Positions 22,120 to 35,430 of a stretch of DNA of 64,000 bases are shown one piece after another. Position 1 is the stretch's first letter. Every line of letters begins with the position of its first letter. This DNA is from Piper betle (Eukaryota; Streptophyta; Magnoliopsida; Piperales; Piperaceae). The notes under the pieces were generated by a model, which saw only the letters and a program-made list of their open reading frames with translations, had not been told where the DNA came from and made no database searches. The stretch lies in NCBI GenBank assembly GCA_033002965.1, contig JAURVB010012393.1:62001-126000 (forward strand), given 5' to 3'. The position numbers and the translations under genes were made by a program.

Positions 22120-25060
22120 ATGGAGGGGATGCTGAGCAGCAGCTGGGTGTATGTCACAAGTGCAGTGCTGCTGGCCTGCTTGTTGGTGCTAAAAGTTGCC
22201 ATTCTGCTGTGGTGGAGGCCAAGGAAGATGGAGAAGCACTTTGCCAAGCAAGGGATAAGAGGGCCGCCTTATCGGTTCTTCATTGGGAATTTCAAGGAGA
22301 TTGTGAGTTTGATGAGGAAGGCAGCCTCCCAGCCAATGACTCACTCCCACAACATCCTCCCTAGAGTCCTCTCCTTCTACCACCACTGGAAGAAGGTTTA
22401 TGGTAATCCTGATTCCCCTGTTCTGAGTGTTCTCGCCCACTTATCTCTCCTACAAGCCAAGCTTTCTTCTTCACTTCTCTAGTGGAGTACTCGTTACAGT
22501 CCTCCAATATGAGCTCACGGCCTCTTTGTGCATCTTTGGCAGCTTCGAGCTTTCTGGGTCCTCATTATTTTTTCATGATATGACTTACCACTTCACACTT
22601 TCCTATCTACTTTGATAAGATTTAATCTTCATCCATACCGGATTCGTTCTCATTCAGTAGGTGTTCAACAACGTGTTCATCCATACCGGATTCTTTCCGA
22701 TAATAACGTTTACTACTTTTTTTTATCTTAGCAAGTTTTCTTGTATGCGACCTTACTTCTCTCTACCTCTTCCTGATTAATCATAGACCGTTAACGTTAT
22801 TATAGCCTTATATGATGAAGAAGAGGCGTTGAGATTAGCAGGTATAGCTGCTCATGTTTGTGGGAGGGGGTTTGTGTGTTGCATTAAACCACAGGAACAT
22901 GACCTGTGATTTTGTATTTATTGCCCCATAATCTCTTCCGTCAAGGAACAGAAATGGGGGAAGCCTTAGCCTGGTCTGAAACTTGGATTATCCAGTCCAT
23001 CTGTCAACACCCTTTCTCCCTTGTACAGTCTTCTTCCCACTTTTTTTATCTTTCCTTCCAGTGTCAGGTTCAGAATTAGTTACATTTCATTATACCCAGC
23101 CGCCTTCTCTAATAGTAATCCACTCCTCAAAGCCATTTAAACCACTATCACGCATAATAATAAAAAAAAGAAAAGAAATGTTGCCTACTCTATTGCATGC
23201 GTTTCGTCCACAATGATCTCACACATGTACCTCTTTTCCCATGCATCTAAGTCATACACACACATTAACACATATACGAAAGTTGTATCTTGTGGGAGTG
23301 GAATTCCTTAACTTTTAGCTAGTGGAGTTAGCTAATTAATTGTGATGATTAGCGGAGTCATCGCCTTATGATTTGATTGTCTGGTTGCGCGCAGGCGGGA
23401 CGTTCCTGCTATGGTTCGGCCCCACAGCCAGGCTCACGGTGGCAGACCCTGATCTGATTCGGGAGATCTTCGTCTCCAAGTCGGAGCTCTACGAGCGATA
23501 CGAGTCTCATCCACTGGTCCGGCAGCTCGAGGGCGGCGGCCTGATCAGCCTCAATGGCAAGAAGTGGGCTTTCCACCGCAAGATCATCGGCCCTGCCTTC
23601 CATTCCGAGAATCTCAAAGTAACCACCTTTCCCATTTACACTCACACATATTATTATATAGATACCCACCATTCCTTTTTATGCTTTGATTTCCAGCACC
23701 AGCATTGAATTGATTTTGTGATGCAGATGCTGGTGCCGGTGATTGGCAACACGGTGGTGCAAGTGGCGGACGAGCTGTCGGCGGCCATGTCGCAGTCGGG
23801 GGAGGTGGAGGTGGACGTGTCGGAGTGGTTCCAGACACTCACCGAGGACGTCATCTCACGCACCGCATTCGGCAGCAGCCACGAGCAGGGCAAGGCCGTG
23901 TTCCGCCTCCAATCCCAGCAGATGATCTTCGCCGCGGAGGCCTTCCGCAAGGTCCTCATCCCCGGTTACAGGTACTATACATAGATAAGATCTTGTTAGA
24001 AATATTATGACCATTCATTGACACAAACGTCATGGACAGACATTGATGATGAATGAATGAATGATTGTGTACGTATGTATGTATGCAGCTATATGCCGAC
24101 GAGGAAGAATGTGAAGTCGTGGAAGCTGGAGAGGGAGGTGAGGGCGGCTGTGGGGCGGCTGATAGAGCGGCGGAGGGATACTGATCAGGAGGAAGGGATG
24201 AAGCGGGACCAGGGGAGGCCGCCGCCAAGGACATGCTGGGGTTGATGGTGGAGGTGGGGCGGTCAGAGGAGTCGAGGTTGATGATGAAGGAGGAGGACAT
24301 AGTGGAGGAGTGCAAGACCTTCTTCTTCGCCGGAAAACAGACCACCTCCAACCTCCTCACCTGGGCCACCGTCCTCCTTGCCATGCACCCCCACTGGCAA
24401 GACCTCGCACGCTCCGAGCTGCTCCGCACGTGCGGCCCCCATCAGCCCCCCTCCAAAGACCACCTCCCCTCGCTCAAGACGGTATAAATCTCATCCTTAA
24501 AATTATATCAATAATAATAATTAAATTTATATTTTTAATTATTTGATTGATTTATATAATTAATTAATTTGCTCTTTTTATTATTATTATAGTTAGGGAT
24601 GATTTTAAACGAGTCGCTTCGGCTGTACCCGCCTGCCGTGGCCACGATTCGGCGGGCAAAGGCTGATGTGGACCTTGGAGGGTACCGGATCCCTAGGGGT
24701 ACCGAGCTACTGGTGCCGATCTTGGCCGTCCATCATGATCAAGGGCTGTGGGGTCGGGATGCGGCCGAGTTCAACCCGGCTCGGTTCGCAGATGGGGTGG
24801 CCCGGGCTGCTAGGCACCCCATGGCGTTTATACCCTTTGGGTTGGGAGTTAGAACCTGCATTGGCCAGAACCTAGCCCTGCTCCAGGCCAAGCTTGCCCT
24901 CGCCGTCCTCCTCCAGCGCTTCTCGTTTCAGCTCAGCCCCGCCTACCGCCATGCTCCCACCGTCCTCATGCTCCTCTATCCCCAGCACGGCGCTCCCATC
25001 GTCTTTCGCAGGCTGGACCACCATCAGACCAACACGACCTCTACCGGCCCAGACCAATAA
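22120..25060 (+). CDS. CYP734A: CYP734A-type cytochrome P450 (brassinosteroid inactivation), frameshifted in exon 4
   Basis: CYP734A enzymes are ER-anchored P450s that C-26 hydroxylate brassinosteroids and so inactivate them (Arabidopsis BAS1/CYP734A1). Five exons: 22120-22402, 23395-23618, 23727-23971, 24089-24481 and 24593-25060, all GT..AG, about 537 residues against 520 for the Arabidopsis enzyme. Visible features are an N-terminal membrane helix ending LLWWRPRKMEKHF, GIRGPPYRFFIGN, the I-helix FFFAGKQTTSNLLTW, ESLRLYPP (ExxR), FNPARF and the heme loop FGLGVRTCIG with its cysteine ligand. The start at MEGMLSSSW matches the family N-terminus; an in-frame ATG at 22045 would add 25 residues. 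In exon 4 the frame before about 24,207 and the frame after about 24,222 (AAAKDMLGLM) differ by one missing base, which would put a stop at 24,243-24,245. Everything else is intact, so this may be an assembly error. An 18-bp direct repeat (22628, 22676) lies in intron 1. Confidence 0.9.
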
Positions 25061-26858
25061 TAGTTGAAACCCGTAGAATGGTTCGGCTCGCTTGCCTGTG
25101 TTATTGAAATGACAAGCTTATCCCTTCCACTCGCCCATCTCTTTAGTTGGTCAAGTAAAAAATGCCACTAACCCTCGTCTTCTTTTTTCTTCTTCCTTTC
25201 CCAAAGCAGCCATTCCATTTCCTGTGCAATGTGTGTAATATGTACACCATCTTCATTATACAAGTTTTGTAAGCCCAAATCATGTTTTCATATTCAAATG
25301 GAAAGAAAAAAAAAGGATTTGCATATGTACTTATTGGGATTGATCGCTTCAATTATATGGGAGTGCTTTGCATCCAAAAGGTTATATCTATCTGATCTGA
25401 TTTCATAATGGAGGGGAGTTAGCCAAACAATGGGGAAAAGGTCACTTCAGATGATTGACATTGTCGCCCTGTCATCCATAGTTGGAAGATTATAACAAAT
25501 GCTGCACCTCAGTCTGCAAATGCAGACTGTTTTTGTTCCGATTCAATTGGGCCCTACTCAGTATTTGTCAAATAAATTCTGTTTTGCTTCTTCCGGGCAG
25601 TGAATAGGGCCATCACATGATCTTTGTCATCTTTGCTCCCTTCTTTCAATCCCCACTCCGCCACTCCATTCCAAAAGGTTTATATGCACGAATTCTGGGC
25701 AAAAAACTGAGTTGGAATCAAATATAAAATGGAAGTGGTAGACATTCCTATCAGAACAGTGATGTAGCACTTCAATAATCGGTACATGCAGTTTGAACTG
25801 GAAACTTGAATTGAAGAAGAAAGGACGAATAAAAATATATGATCTTAACATGTTTGCTCTCAATTACTTCAACTGGAAGTTCATAAAAAGTAAGCTTGAT
25901 TTGTTTTGAGCTATCTACTTGTAAGGCCCTTTTTTTCTTTAAGTATTACTACATTACTTAAAAGCGAAGTTAATTTGCTAGCTCAAATGTTTTGATTGAT
26001 ATCTAGCAATTAAGTATAGTCACTTGGTAATGTTGGGAGAAGATGAATATCTCGTGTGCTTGGAATGAACAAATGCCTAGACAAGGTTATGGTTTCCAAG
26101 GAGTAGGCCAGCTCACGACTCAAATCTAAAACCTCTAAACAAAGCAGCCTAACTCGTGATTCACTCATCCTCATCTGCAGATTTTCAGCTCAAGTGTAGC
26201 TAACCAATCCCATATAGTTTAGTTCTTATATTATCAATCTCCCACTGTGCTGTGCCCCTCGGTTTCCTCCATGATCAAAGCCAACATGCTATGCGACCCG
26301 TCGGCCGGCCCCTTGATTCATGCTCATCTGTCGGACCCCAATCAAAACATGAAATGGTAGTACAAAATTGATAAAACCCACATCAAGATTTAAGCCTCGC
26401 TCATGATTGGATGCAAATTTATTATCTTTCCATGCACAAACTGTACATGATGATTCACCTCGCTTTGATTTCTTGCTTTGCATGCTTCTCGTCCGAAGAG
26501 TCACAATCTTGATGAATTCACGGGCGTCTAAATCAGCCACCCATGTATGCTGCATTTGATTAATCAAGGCCTCGCAAAGTTGAGGCTTAGCTGAATTACA
26601 TTACATACAAGAACAAGACATCGAGAACCTGGCCGGTTTTCGGCCCCTCCACCCTCATGTTTTGCATGGAGGGAGGCGTCCATCGCTTTCTCGCCTCCCC
26701 ATCAGGACTTGTCTCGTTCTTGGCCTCAAGTTCTTGTTTTCTAGACCTTTGTCTTTGGCCTACTCTCTTATCCTCTGTTTTATCCTCAGAACAGCTGTTA
26801 TACATATGTACATCAGTTTTGGGCTATCCCATTATTGCACAGCCCCAAGGCGTGATAC
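25061..26858. other. Spacer downstream of CYP734A
   Basis: Contains the presumed 3' UTR of the P450 and no further supportable gene. Short frames on both strands have no family resemblance. Confidence 0.4.
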
Positions 26859-26859
26859 G

Positions 26860-26883
26860 TATATATATATATATATATATATA
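26860..26883. repeat. (AT)n microsatellite
   Basis: About twelve uninterrupted AT dinucleotides. Confidence 0.95.
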
Positions 26884-27437
26884 GCTCATATTTTATATGT
26901 ATTCATATTTAAATATATAGATGCAATATATGCAATATGTGGCTAAGCATGTAACAGTTTCTTATATATGTTCTTCATTTGGTTGAAAACATGGGAGCCC
27001 ATCGGGTCCTCACACAGGAAGAAAATCCGTATCAAGTCCTTTTGGTAGCTCGAGTGTGTCCTGTTGGAGGGCCCTAGGACACCCATATAATATCTGGCAA
27101 GTATGCTTGTGTTCTATACATGGGTATATATACATACAACTATATTTATTATGTTATGTATTTTTACTACATCGATCTCATTTTCCTACGAATTCGGCTC
27201 AGATACAAGCGTTTGGCATGTGAGTATCACGTGTGGGAGGAATTAAGTCGTTAAGGTGGCGTGTCTCATGGACAGCTGCTGCCTTCAATCATCATTAGCT
27301 GGATCAAGACAAAGTTAGCAGATATATTGGAGTGACAAATTTAACACCTCACTCTGGAGCCTTCCACAGCCTTCTACAATTCCCAGTTCTTCACCCTCAC
27401 CATTTAATGCCCAATGTTTCATTCTAATGTGTTAAAT

Positions 27438-27641
27438 ATTCACCTTTACTATATATTTTAAATATTGTATTGGTTATTATGTTAAAATTATAATTAATAT
27501 AAAATATATTTAATTTAACCGCATCGAACTGAATTTTATATTCACCTTTATTATAAATTTAAAATATAGTATTAGTTATTATCCTAAAATTATAATTAAT
27601 ATAAAATATATTTAATTTAACTGCATTGAACTGAATTTTAT
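27438..27641. repeat. Tandem duplication, about 102-bp unit x 2, AT-rich
   Basis: ATTCACCTTTACTATA at 27438 and ATTCACCTTTATTATA at 27540 start two units that stay about 88% alike through AATTTAACxGCATxGAACTG and end together near 27641. Confidence 0.85.
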
Positions 27642-27906
27642 TAGATCTTAAAATTATAAATAAAATAATTTATTAAATATAAAAAATATATTTCGTCATC
27701 AATATTTTATTAAATATGATTAAAATAGTGTAATTTTTAACAATAAAAAAAGCAAATATGTTAAAATTTTACATTAAAAAATCAAGTACGAATTAAAATA
27801 ATGTAAATGTTTATACCTTATTGAATTTAAAAATAATATATAATATATTGGACACAATTGGTGTACGATATAATATTTAAAATTATAATTCATAACAACA
27901 AAATTA

Positions 27907-28168
27907 GTGTTGCTAAATAAGCAAACGAGCGTGCCAATATCATCTTGTGCTCAAATTCAACTTAAATAGCTCGAAGTTCGTTCAAACTCAACTAGATATC
28001 AAACAAGTTTTAAATATATATACTCAAAATCGATTCGAATATTTTTTATGTTGTTCGGGCTCGACTCGAGCTCAAATATACTTAAAATATTTATTTTTTA
28101 CGAGCTCAAAACTAACTCAATTATAAAGTCAAAAATAATTCGAGCCAGCTCGCTTAATTAGCAGCCCT
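27907..28168. mobile_element. hAT-like MITE with GCTCG-rich ends
   Basis: Left end GTTGCTAAATAAGCAAACGAGC and, inverted, right end AGGGCTGCTAATTAAGCGAGC are near matches, and the interior is rich in CGAGCTC and CTCGAAxxTCG phrases. A further end of the same family (inverted AGGGTTGTTAATTGAGCGAAC) lies at about 28754-28774, so a second, partial copy fills roughly 28,540-28,774. Ends of this type are common in short plant hAT derivatives. I did not find a clean 8-bp target duplication. Confidence 0.55.
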
Positions 28169-29221
28169 TATTTTATAATTTTTTTCACTTTTCTTAAGGT
28201 GAAAGAAATTATTAATAATGAAAGGCATATCCAACAAAAAATAATATTAAATCTTCAGTCTGACACTCTCTAACTGAACTATCCCACTACCTTATTATTT
28301 TATTGTATATAAATAAATATAATTAGTTACAATTAAATTTATTAATATATACATATAAAAAAACTATTTTAGCTAGGATAAATAATGTTTTTGTCTCAAA
28401 TTTTAATCTGGATTGTTTGATTACAAGGACAACCTATATTTGATAATAAAAAAACACTCACGCCACTACTATCATTTAGTACATAGTTAATAATAATATT
28501 TATTTATGATTTTAAATATATTTTGAGTAGACAAGTGATATTATATATATTATTATATTATATTATTAAGTCGAGTTACGAGTGTATTTTGAGTCGTGTT
28601 ATGAGTCGAGTTTGAGTTATAACCGAGTTAAGTCGAGTTAAACACTATCTTACTCAAACTCGATTCGTAGGATTCAAGTTCAAGTTCAAGAATTTAAATG
28701 TTTAAGTTTCAAGTCGAGTCAAACCAAACTGAATGCCAAATACTTGGAACTGGTTCGCTCAATTAACAACCCTAAGCAGAATGAGTCACGTGATAAAAAA
28801 TAACATAAAAGCTAAAGAATTATCACACTTACCTTAAAAAATTTCTATTATAGGAAGAAATATAAAATTTTTCTGTACTATAAAAATTGGCTGAAAAATA
28901 TGTGGAAAAAAATAGTTCCACGTTATTTTTTTTAAGGTGTGCGAAAAAGAGCTATTTTTCATAGCGTTGATGGTCAAAGGAAAAAAACTATTCCGCCTGT
29001 GCGATTATATACCATATTTAGATCAAACAAAATTCAAAGATGATTAGATCACATTAGAATGTTTGCGAGAAAATTTATGCAACAAGATTGTCAATTATAT
29101 ACGTCATCAAATTTAATCATCCACACTGGTGATTTATAGTTATGTGATTTGATGTTTTTCTTAGTTGATTGTTGTAATTTAATCATCCATATTGTAGGAG
29201 TTTTTTATCAATGTCTCCCAA

Positions 29222-29318
29222 GAGACCTGGGCATGGAAGAAGGTGATAAAGCTCAGGGAGACAAGTCATTTAACGCACATACAAGAACTTGATGAGGCTC
29301 TTTCACCCAAACAACCTT
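29222..29318 (+). pseudogene. Possible LINE reverse-transcriptase C-terminal fragment
   Basis: One frame reads QETWAWKKVIKLRETSHL, reminiscent of the WxWRKILKLR segment in the zf-RVT region of plant LINE ORF2 proteins. It stops at about 29,318 and no other LINE motif is seen. This is a weak call from a single short match. Confidence 0.25.
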
Positions 29319-29319
29319 A

Positions 29320-32190
29320 GTACTTTCTGATGGTCAGATACCACAACGTAACCAGTATCTATGAAACGATCTCTTGTCTGCAGTGTATGATCTGTTCTTT
29401 TTCTGAGGTAGATGATCGGATATCTGAACTCTACAGTCCAAAGCTGGGAACCAATCATTCCGGTTATCGAGAGTATCACTGTTTTCCATCCGATTCTGAT
29501 TTGCGAAAAGTGGGTGCTTCGGGAGAAGTAACAACTAACCGCTAGCAACACAACATCTTGTTTGATTATGATCTGAAAACTTACCAGGTAGAGAAATGTA
29601 AGAGTCTGACAGGCTCAGAGCCAAGTGTAGGCATTCATTTCATTCATACACAAGAGTTTCAGATCCTTCTCACTTCTCATCACATGCTACTGAAACTTTG
29701 TGAGGTATGGTTAGACGAAGCCCCACTCGAACATCTGAAGCATCTGGTATAAATAAACAGTAACAAGCAATTCCAGAATATATGCCCATCCCGGTGGATT
29801 GTACTTTCAATTTTTTACTGATGTACGAGCAACTACAGCATCTTTGTCATGTGATATCCTGACCAAAAGACTCCAGAGATGCTATGCACTGTATTTTAGA
29901 GTTCACAAAAGCTTATACAAATGAAGAATGTCTGGCACCGCCCAGTGGAACTGTATAAAGATATCAGAAAAGCAAATTAGACGGGCTTACTGAGGTTGGT
30001 AAAGGCGCAATGCAAACAGCAAAAAGTGGTGTTAGTAAGTGACTACAACACCTCCGGTGGTTGGAACTCGACAAGGACTCATGCTTGCTAATGGCCGACA
30101 TTATTAGTTTCGGAAATTAGTGGAGTAAAAGAAGACGAGAATTCACAACAGGATGTGCCCAGAATTTATGTACACCCGACACTTTGTTGGACCGCCTCTG
30201 ATTGCAATTTCGACGAGTTAGGTCCCTGCTCTTATCTTCGGTAAGACACCAGCTGACCAGCATTGTGAACCAAAATGGAACATGGATAATTAGATATACA
30301 CCGTTTTTGCTTTTCCTCGAAAACAACTCTGCCCAAAACAATGATTTAAACCTGTCAGAAGTATTCGAATTATGAAGAGTTACAACTAAAAACAAATTTG
30401 ATTTGTCAATTTATTCCATACAAATACGAATGGAGTCGAGGTAACAAGACACGGGCAGTAGTAGTACTACGACGGCTGTTACAGGCTGTTCTGCACCCCA
30501 AGGACGAAGCAGCTCGGATCTCAGAAACTCATACGGATATCATCTAGTAGATGCAGCAATTCTTCATATATGACAAAGCACAACCTGCTGATTTGTACTA
30601 TCACCGCCAATTCAGATCAGGATCCATTGCACAAGAGATGCTCCACTTCTTATTGACAAACTTCGGACTTGTTCTCCAAGTGCTCTGAGTCAGACCAAAT
30701 AAGGCCATGAAGCGCACAGCTTTGAAATGCATACTCTGATGCATCTTGTCATAGTCAGGTGCAATTTTCAGTCATTTTTTTCTTTAAATCTTAGACATTT
30801 CTCCAATGCAATATGAAGATTATAAATCTGAAAATTATAATTCCAAATCCGAGTAGAAGAAACACAACAATCAAAACTTACATCATTCCAGCAAGTTGAT
30901 GGCAATGTTGATATCGCAATAGGGGATATGGATACAGGAAATATTAGCAAGTTCAGTCGGCCAAGACAAAGAAAGGGAGTAACAAATTTCAAGAGGGGGA
31001 ATTCAAGCCAATGCTGAGTAGAATACTGCAAATTTGACTCGAACCACGAAAATCTCTTGCAGTTGGTTATATCTTCTGACCTGCAAGTATCAAAGTTACA
31101 AACCAATTTTCCCGCTTAAACATAACAAACACACCATGCCTGATTTTTATAAGTTGACGATAACACTCTCCCTTGAAGGGTGAAAACAAGAATGACAGCA
31201 AAACACTTCAGATATGAAACAAGTTGAAAAAATAGCCGTGAGTTACCCATATCTCTACAAGCATGTCTTACCCATCATGAGTAAAAATCTTAAAACCATT
31301 TGATTGGATTTGAAATACTTTCAAATTTAACTTTGCTAACCTGCTGCACATGAAACTGATAAAAAAATCAAACGGTTCAATCTCTCACATTTATTCAGAC
31401 TGTAAAATGTTAAGCATATTTCAACTATTACTTGGTCTCATCCCCATTTGTTAATCAAAAAGAAAAGGATGTTAACTTTTGGTGTGACAAAGGCTGCGCT
31501 TTATGGATACAAGAAGGAAAACAGCTCCCTAAAGTCCAAATAAAGAAAGACAACAATACAAAAATGCCCAAGCATATCGTTTCAATCTGGTTCAAGCGTT
31601 GAAAATAAATCAGGTCCAAGGATAAATCTCATTTACAATTACATAAAACGGTAGACAATCTTACGCTAATGCTACTTCTGCAAATGACAGTAAGATGTGA
31701 ACCCGGCTTGAATTTGTGGTGTGAGTCTGTGAGACAATCTTCACAACTAGCCAATCTGCTACAACGAAGTTTCCAATGGCTTGGCCTCATTCATCTAGTC
31801 AACTGAACTTTTTTCATTTTCCTTGAACAACCTATTGAGATCAGCAGTTGCTAACATGAACAGTGCCAATTAATTTTGTTCAGTTCCAGTTGGGATCTAA
31901 TCTGTCCATAGAAGAATTCCATCGCCAATCTTGCAAAAAGCAGTTCATAGGCAGAGTGTCACTGGTGCTTCTTTGCTATTTTGTCTCAGAAGATTTGAGG
32001 CACTACAAAGATGCATTCTTCCCAGAGAGCTGAACAACTATAAAATCTGCGGAAGAACAGCAAAATGAAACACAGATTAACCCGCATCAATGCAACAAGT
32101 GGCTAGGTTCTTTGCAGACTATTCACCAAACACAAGGTTCAGAGAAATTTATTCACCTTTTCTAATGGCAATGTAGCATCAATTTTTGAA
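29320..32190. other. Unassigned region downstream of DNMT2
   Basis: Moderately AT-rich, with several 60-110 codon frames on both strands that match no family I recognise. Part of it may be the 3' UTR of the minus-strand DNMT2 gene. The segment 29,385-29,755 has open plus-strand frames and donor/acceptor-like sites but no identifiable product. Confidence 0.3.
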
Positions 32191-34622
32191 AAGTTAGTCT
32201 GATTCACTGAAAAGATACCAAAGTAAAGGACCAACCACAACCACACTTAAGCTGTTTCCGAGCAATGCGTACCTATTTCATAAAACTAACTTGCTGTCTT
32301 AGCATTCATAATCATGGTGATCGAACTGTAAACTTACAAAAAAATATGTGCTTAAAAACGCTTTTTACTTGAAAAAATTGCTCATCAGTAGATCTTTAGA
32401 ATATAACTGACCGTTATCTAAGACTTGTGCGGTCTGGAAATTTAAAATCTTTAGGGAAAGAATGCAAGTTAGCGACCTACATATCATTAAATAACTGAGA
32501 ATAAAGGGTTGAACAACAGCTGCAGCATTAATAATAAACAATTAACAGAAGAAAAAGTAGCGATTTTTCAACTTATTCACACCTCTCAAGGGGTGAAGTA
32601 TCTGAGGCCAAGCTCTTTTAGAGACGATACATCTCCTTTAGATGGATTCTTGTCCATAAGCTACAGCAATAAAATACATTTTTAAGAGAGTAAGATAGTG
32701 ATAAACTGATATTTCTTCAACAACAATTTCCCCAACTGGGCAAGTTGGTAGCTTTTATTTATCATCCTCACTGCTGAGATATGGAATGATTTAAACTTTT
32801 ATTATTAAATCCACAGTAACTAATTCATCTTTCCACTAGTTTCTGATGCAAGTATGATGCTCAGGCATGCGTAAGATGGAATGTGTTAACTTCACCCAAA
32901 ACTATCCATTTAGATTCAATTTTCTATTACCCATATAACGTGGAAGATGACTTAACTAAGCAATTTAAAGAAGGAACTGAACCATAAGTCTACATCAGTA
33001 TCACATGACTGCTTATGGCATTTCTTTAGCATGGCTCCAAAGACCAAAAACATGGTAGTTTAAAAAATAATTCAGAAGATAAGGCATAACATGGAGGTAG
33101 AGACATACTTGAAAATTCACCAAAAATGAGCCAGTACCTTTCACATAGCGATAATAGCTTTTAGTGAAGCAGCAACAGCATTTGGAATGAGGATAAACAA
33201 TATCTGGTCTTAATTTAAGGACTATGTTTCTCATTATGTCAAATTGATAAAATTCAGCACCAACTAAGAAGGCTCACCTTCATTAGAACAAATTGGAAAG
33301 AAAAATATAAATGGATACCCATCACGTTTCCCCATCTCTCAATCAAATCCAATGGAACCCTAAAAGCATTTATGTAATTGTGATGAAAATTTCCACTGTC
33401 TTGACATATCAAGGCCTTTTCCTGTAAAATTGCTCACAAGCTTTCGTCTAGAGGCGGAACAACGTCCTTATGTAATTGCTTAAACATCACTTTCTCCTTA
33501 ACTTCACTAGAGCAACCTAACTCCACAACATTTGGCCAAGTCTCATGCATAGTCTTTAGTTCAAGAAAGTTATCAATTGGTTTGCAAGATAAACTTTGAT
33601 TTTCCATATTATCCTCCAAACGGTACCCAACATCAATGTGTGATTTATTCCAACATTCCTGGAGTGGTTTGAATGCCCAAAAGAGCTGGTTGTTGAAGTG
33701 GGGATTAAGAAATGATAGAGGTTTTCTTTTCGCCTGACATATTAAAGAATAGATTATTTTAAAAACTAAAAAAGGAAAAACTTATATATAAGAAATAATA
33801 TGCAGAATATCCACCGAAGACATATAGCACATTCAAACAACATCTGCAAATTAGTAAGTACTAAGGATGCAAAGAATATACCAGGCAAAAGTATTGAGGC
33901 CTTGAATATGGTACACCAAATTGCAATGGCGTTAGTATATACTCTTGAACATCAAAACCAGATTCAGAAAAGAAATCGATCATCTGTTTATGTGTATCCG
34001 AGGTCTGCAATAAAGAAATAAAAAACAGAAAGTATGTCACTCACTACAAAAAGGTTGCAATGCAACAACCTTACATCAATGTTGAACCTACATAACAAAC
34101 CTCAAATCCAACAACATTCTCTACAAATAATATATGTGGAGGCCGGAACATAAATTGAATAACAGAAAGTATCTTCAGGAAAGAGGAAGCCCTGAGTATC
34201 TCCAGACTCCTTTCGAAGACCTACGAGCAAACCATATACTTGAAATAAACAAACGCAAAAGACAAGAAGAAAAGGATTACACTCTTTGTAGCAATTCCAG
34301 ACATGAATTGCCATAAAAATCCAAAATATGCAGCTAAACCTTGTCTTGTGTATGGCTGGCATGGAGGGGACAGTAGCCATGCATATGCTCCATATCTATC
34401 TAGATCACTAGTCGTCAAGAACTGAATATTACCCTAGTAAATTCATTCCTTCAACACATTAAACCATTGTAACAAATTTCAACAATCTAACACCTAACAA
34501 GATGCCATCTTTTAGAAACCCACAACCACACTGCAAAGAAAGCACACTTTTCATTTCTAAATGTAGCAGATAAGCTCAAAGTCCTACCACCTACCGAGCA
34601 AGACAGGATCTACTCACGTATA

Positions 34623-34910
34623 CAAAGATCAACATCAATTGTAGTAGAATACTAATAGAAAGAACGATATCTATTACTAGTCTAATAATAAAAGCATACA
34701 ATATAGAAAGATTAACATCATTATAATAGCATAATAATACAAAGATAAACATCTATTTCTAATATACTGATAGAAACATTACAGAAAGATCAACACTAGT
34801 TATAGAGGTATAGTAATCGAAAGATCAGTAAACTAATTTTCAAATCAGCAACCTCTAAAATTATTCCATCAGGCAACAACATAAAAAGATCAACACCAAC
34901 TATCATTTTT
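34623..34910. repeat. Degenerate AT-rich tandem repeat upstream of DNMT2 exon 3
   Basis: A unit of about 34-38 bp starting AAAGATCAACATC (variants AAAGATTAACATC, AAAGATAAACATC, GAAAGATCAACAC) recurs about six times with AATAxTA-type filler. It lies in intron 2 of the DNMT2 gene. Confidence 0.6.
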
Positions 34911-34959
34911 GTTCAATTTTCGTAACTTGATGTAAGTTACATAAGAATTGATGTGATGT

Positions 34960-35430
34960 AAGTAAATGGTAGCTTATGATTCTGTCCGGTCATATGGGCT
35001 CGTCATACCCATAGGCTAAGTATGTGTTGGTTGTGAGGCATGGTCACACCAACACATTATCATTTGGGCTCTAGAGGTTAGATTTATTTTGGTGGGATCC
35101 CTAGCCCAAGTCAATCAATTATGAGCTGGCATTTATCTTGGTATACCTTTTATTCATTATCTCCTAAAAATTAGAATCTGCCCACTTCTTCTTTGTTTGA
35201 GTGATTTTCTCTCCTGTGTATATATTTCTTCTACCGAGACTTCTACAGCCTGTGGGTGAAACATTTTCTCTCTTGATCTTGATTGACTTGGAATCTATGG
35301 GGGTGATCCATGCCGGACGAAGCAAGATCTCTATCCCAAATAGGCGCTTGTGTTATTTAATTAACATATTATGATCTTGTTCAATTTTCAGGTTCGATAC
35401 ATGGAGAAGAATCTGATATGCTTCGTATTC
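34960..35430. mobile_element. Possible LTR remnant in DNMT2 intron 2
   Basis: Within the 1.5 kb intron this stretch is less AT-rich and holds an imperfect palindrome (about 35026-35058, TGTTGGTTGTGAGG with its near complement) followed by phrases such as GCTCTAGAGG and ATGCCGGACGAAGC. It resembles decayed copia-type LTR text, but I could not find both ends or a target duplication. Confidence 0.25.

Noticed and set aside
29558..29752. Possible TOPLESS-type WD-repeat fragment
   Set aside because: A vague IHF..TQ..LL..H pattern only, with no neighbouring repeats or frame continuity.
32410..32590. RNA editing as a rescue for the DNMT2 stops
   Set aside because: U-to-C editing is known from organelles of some early land plants, not from nuclear transcripts of flowering plants.
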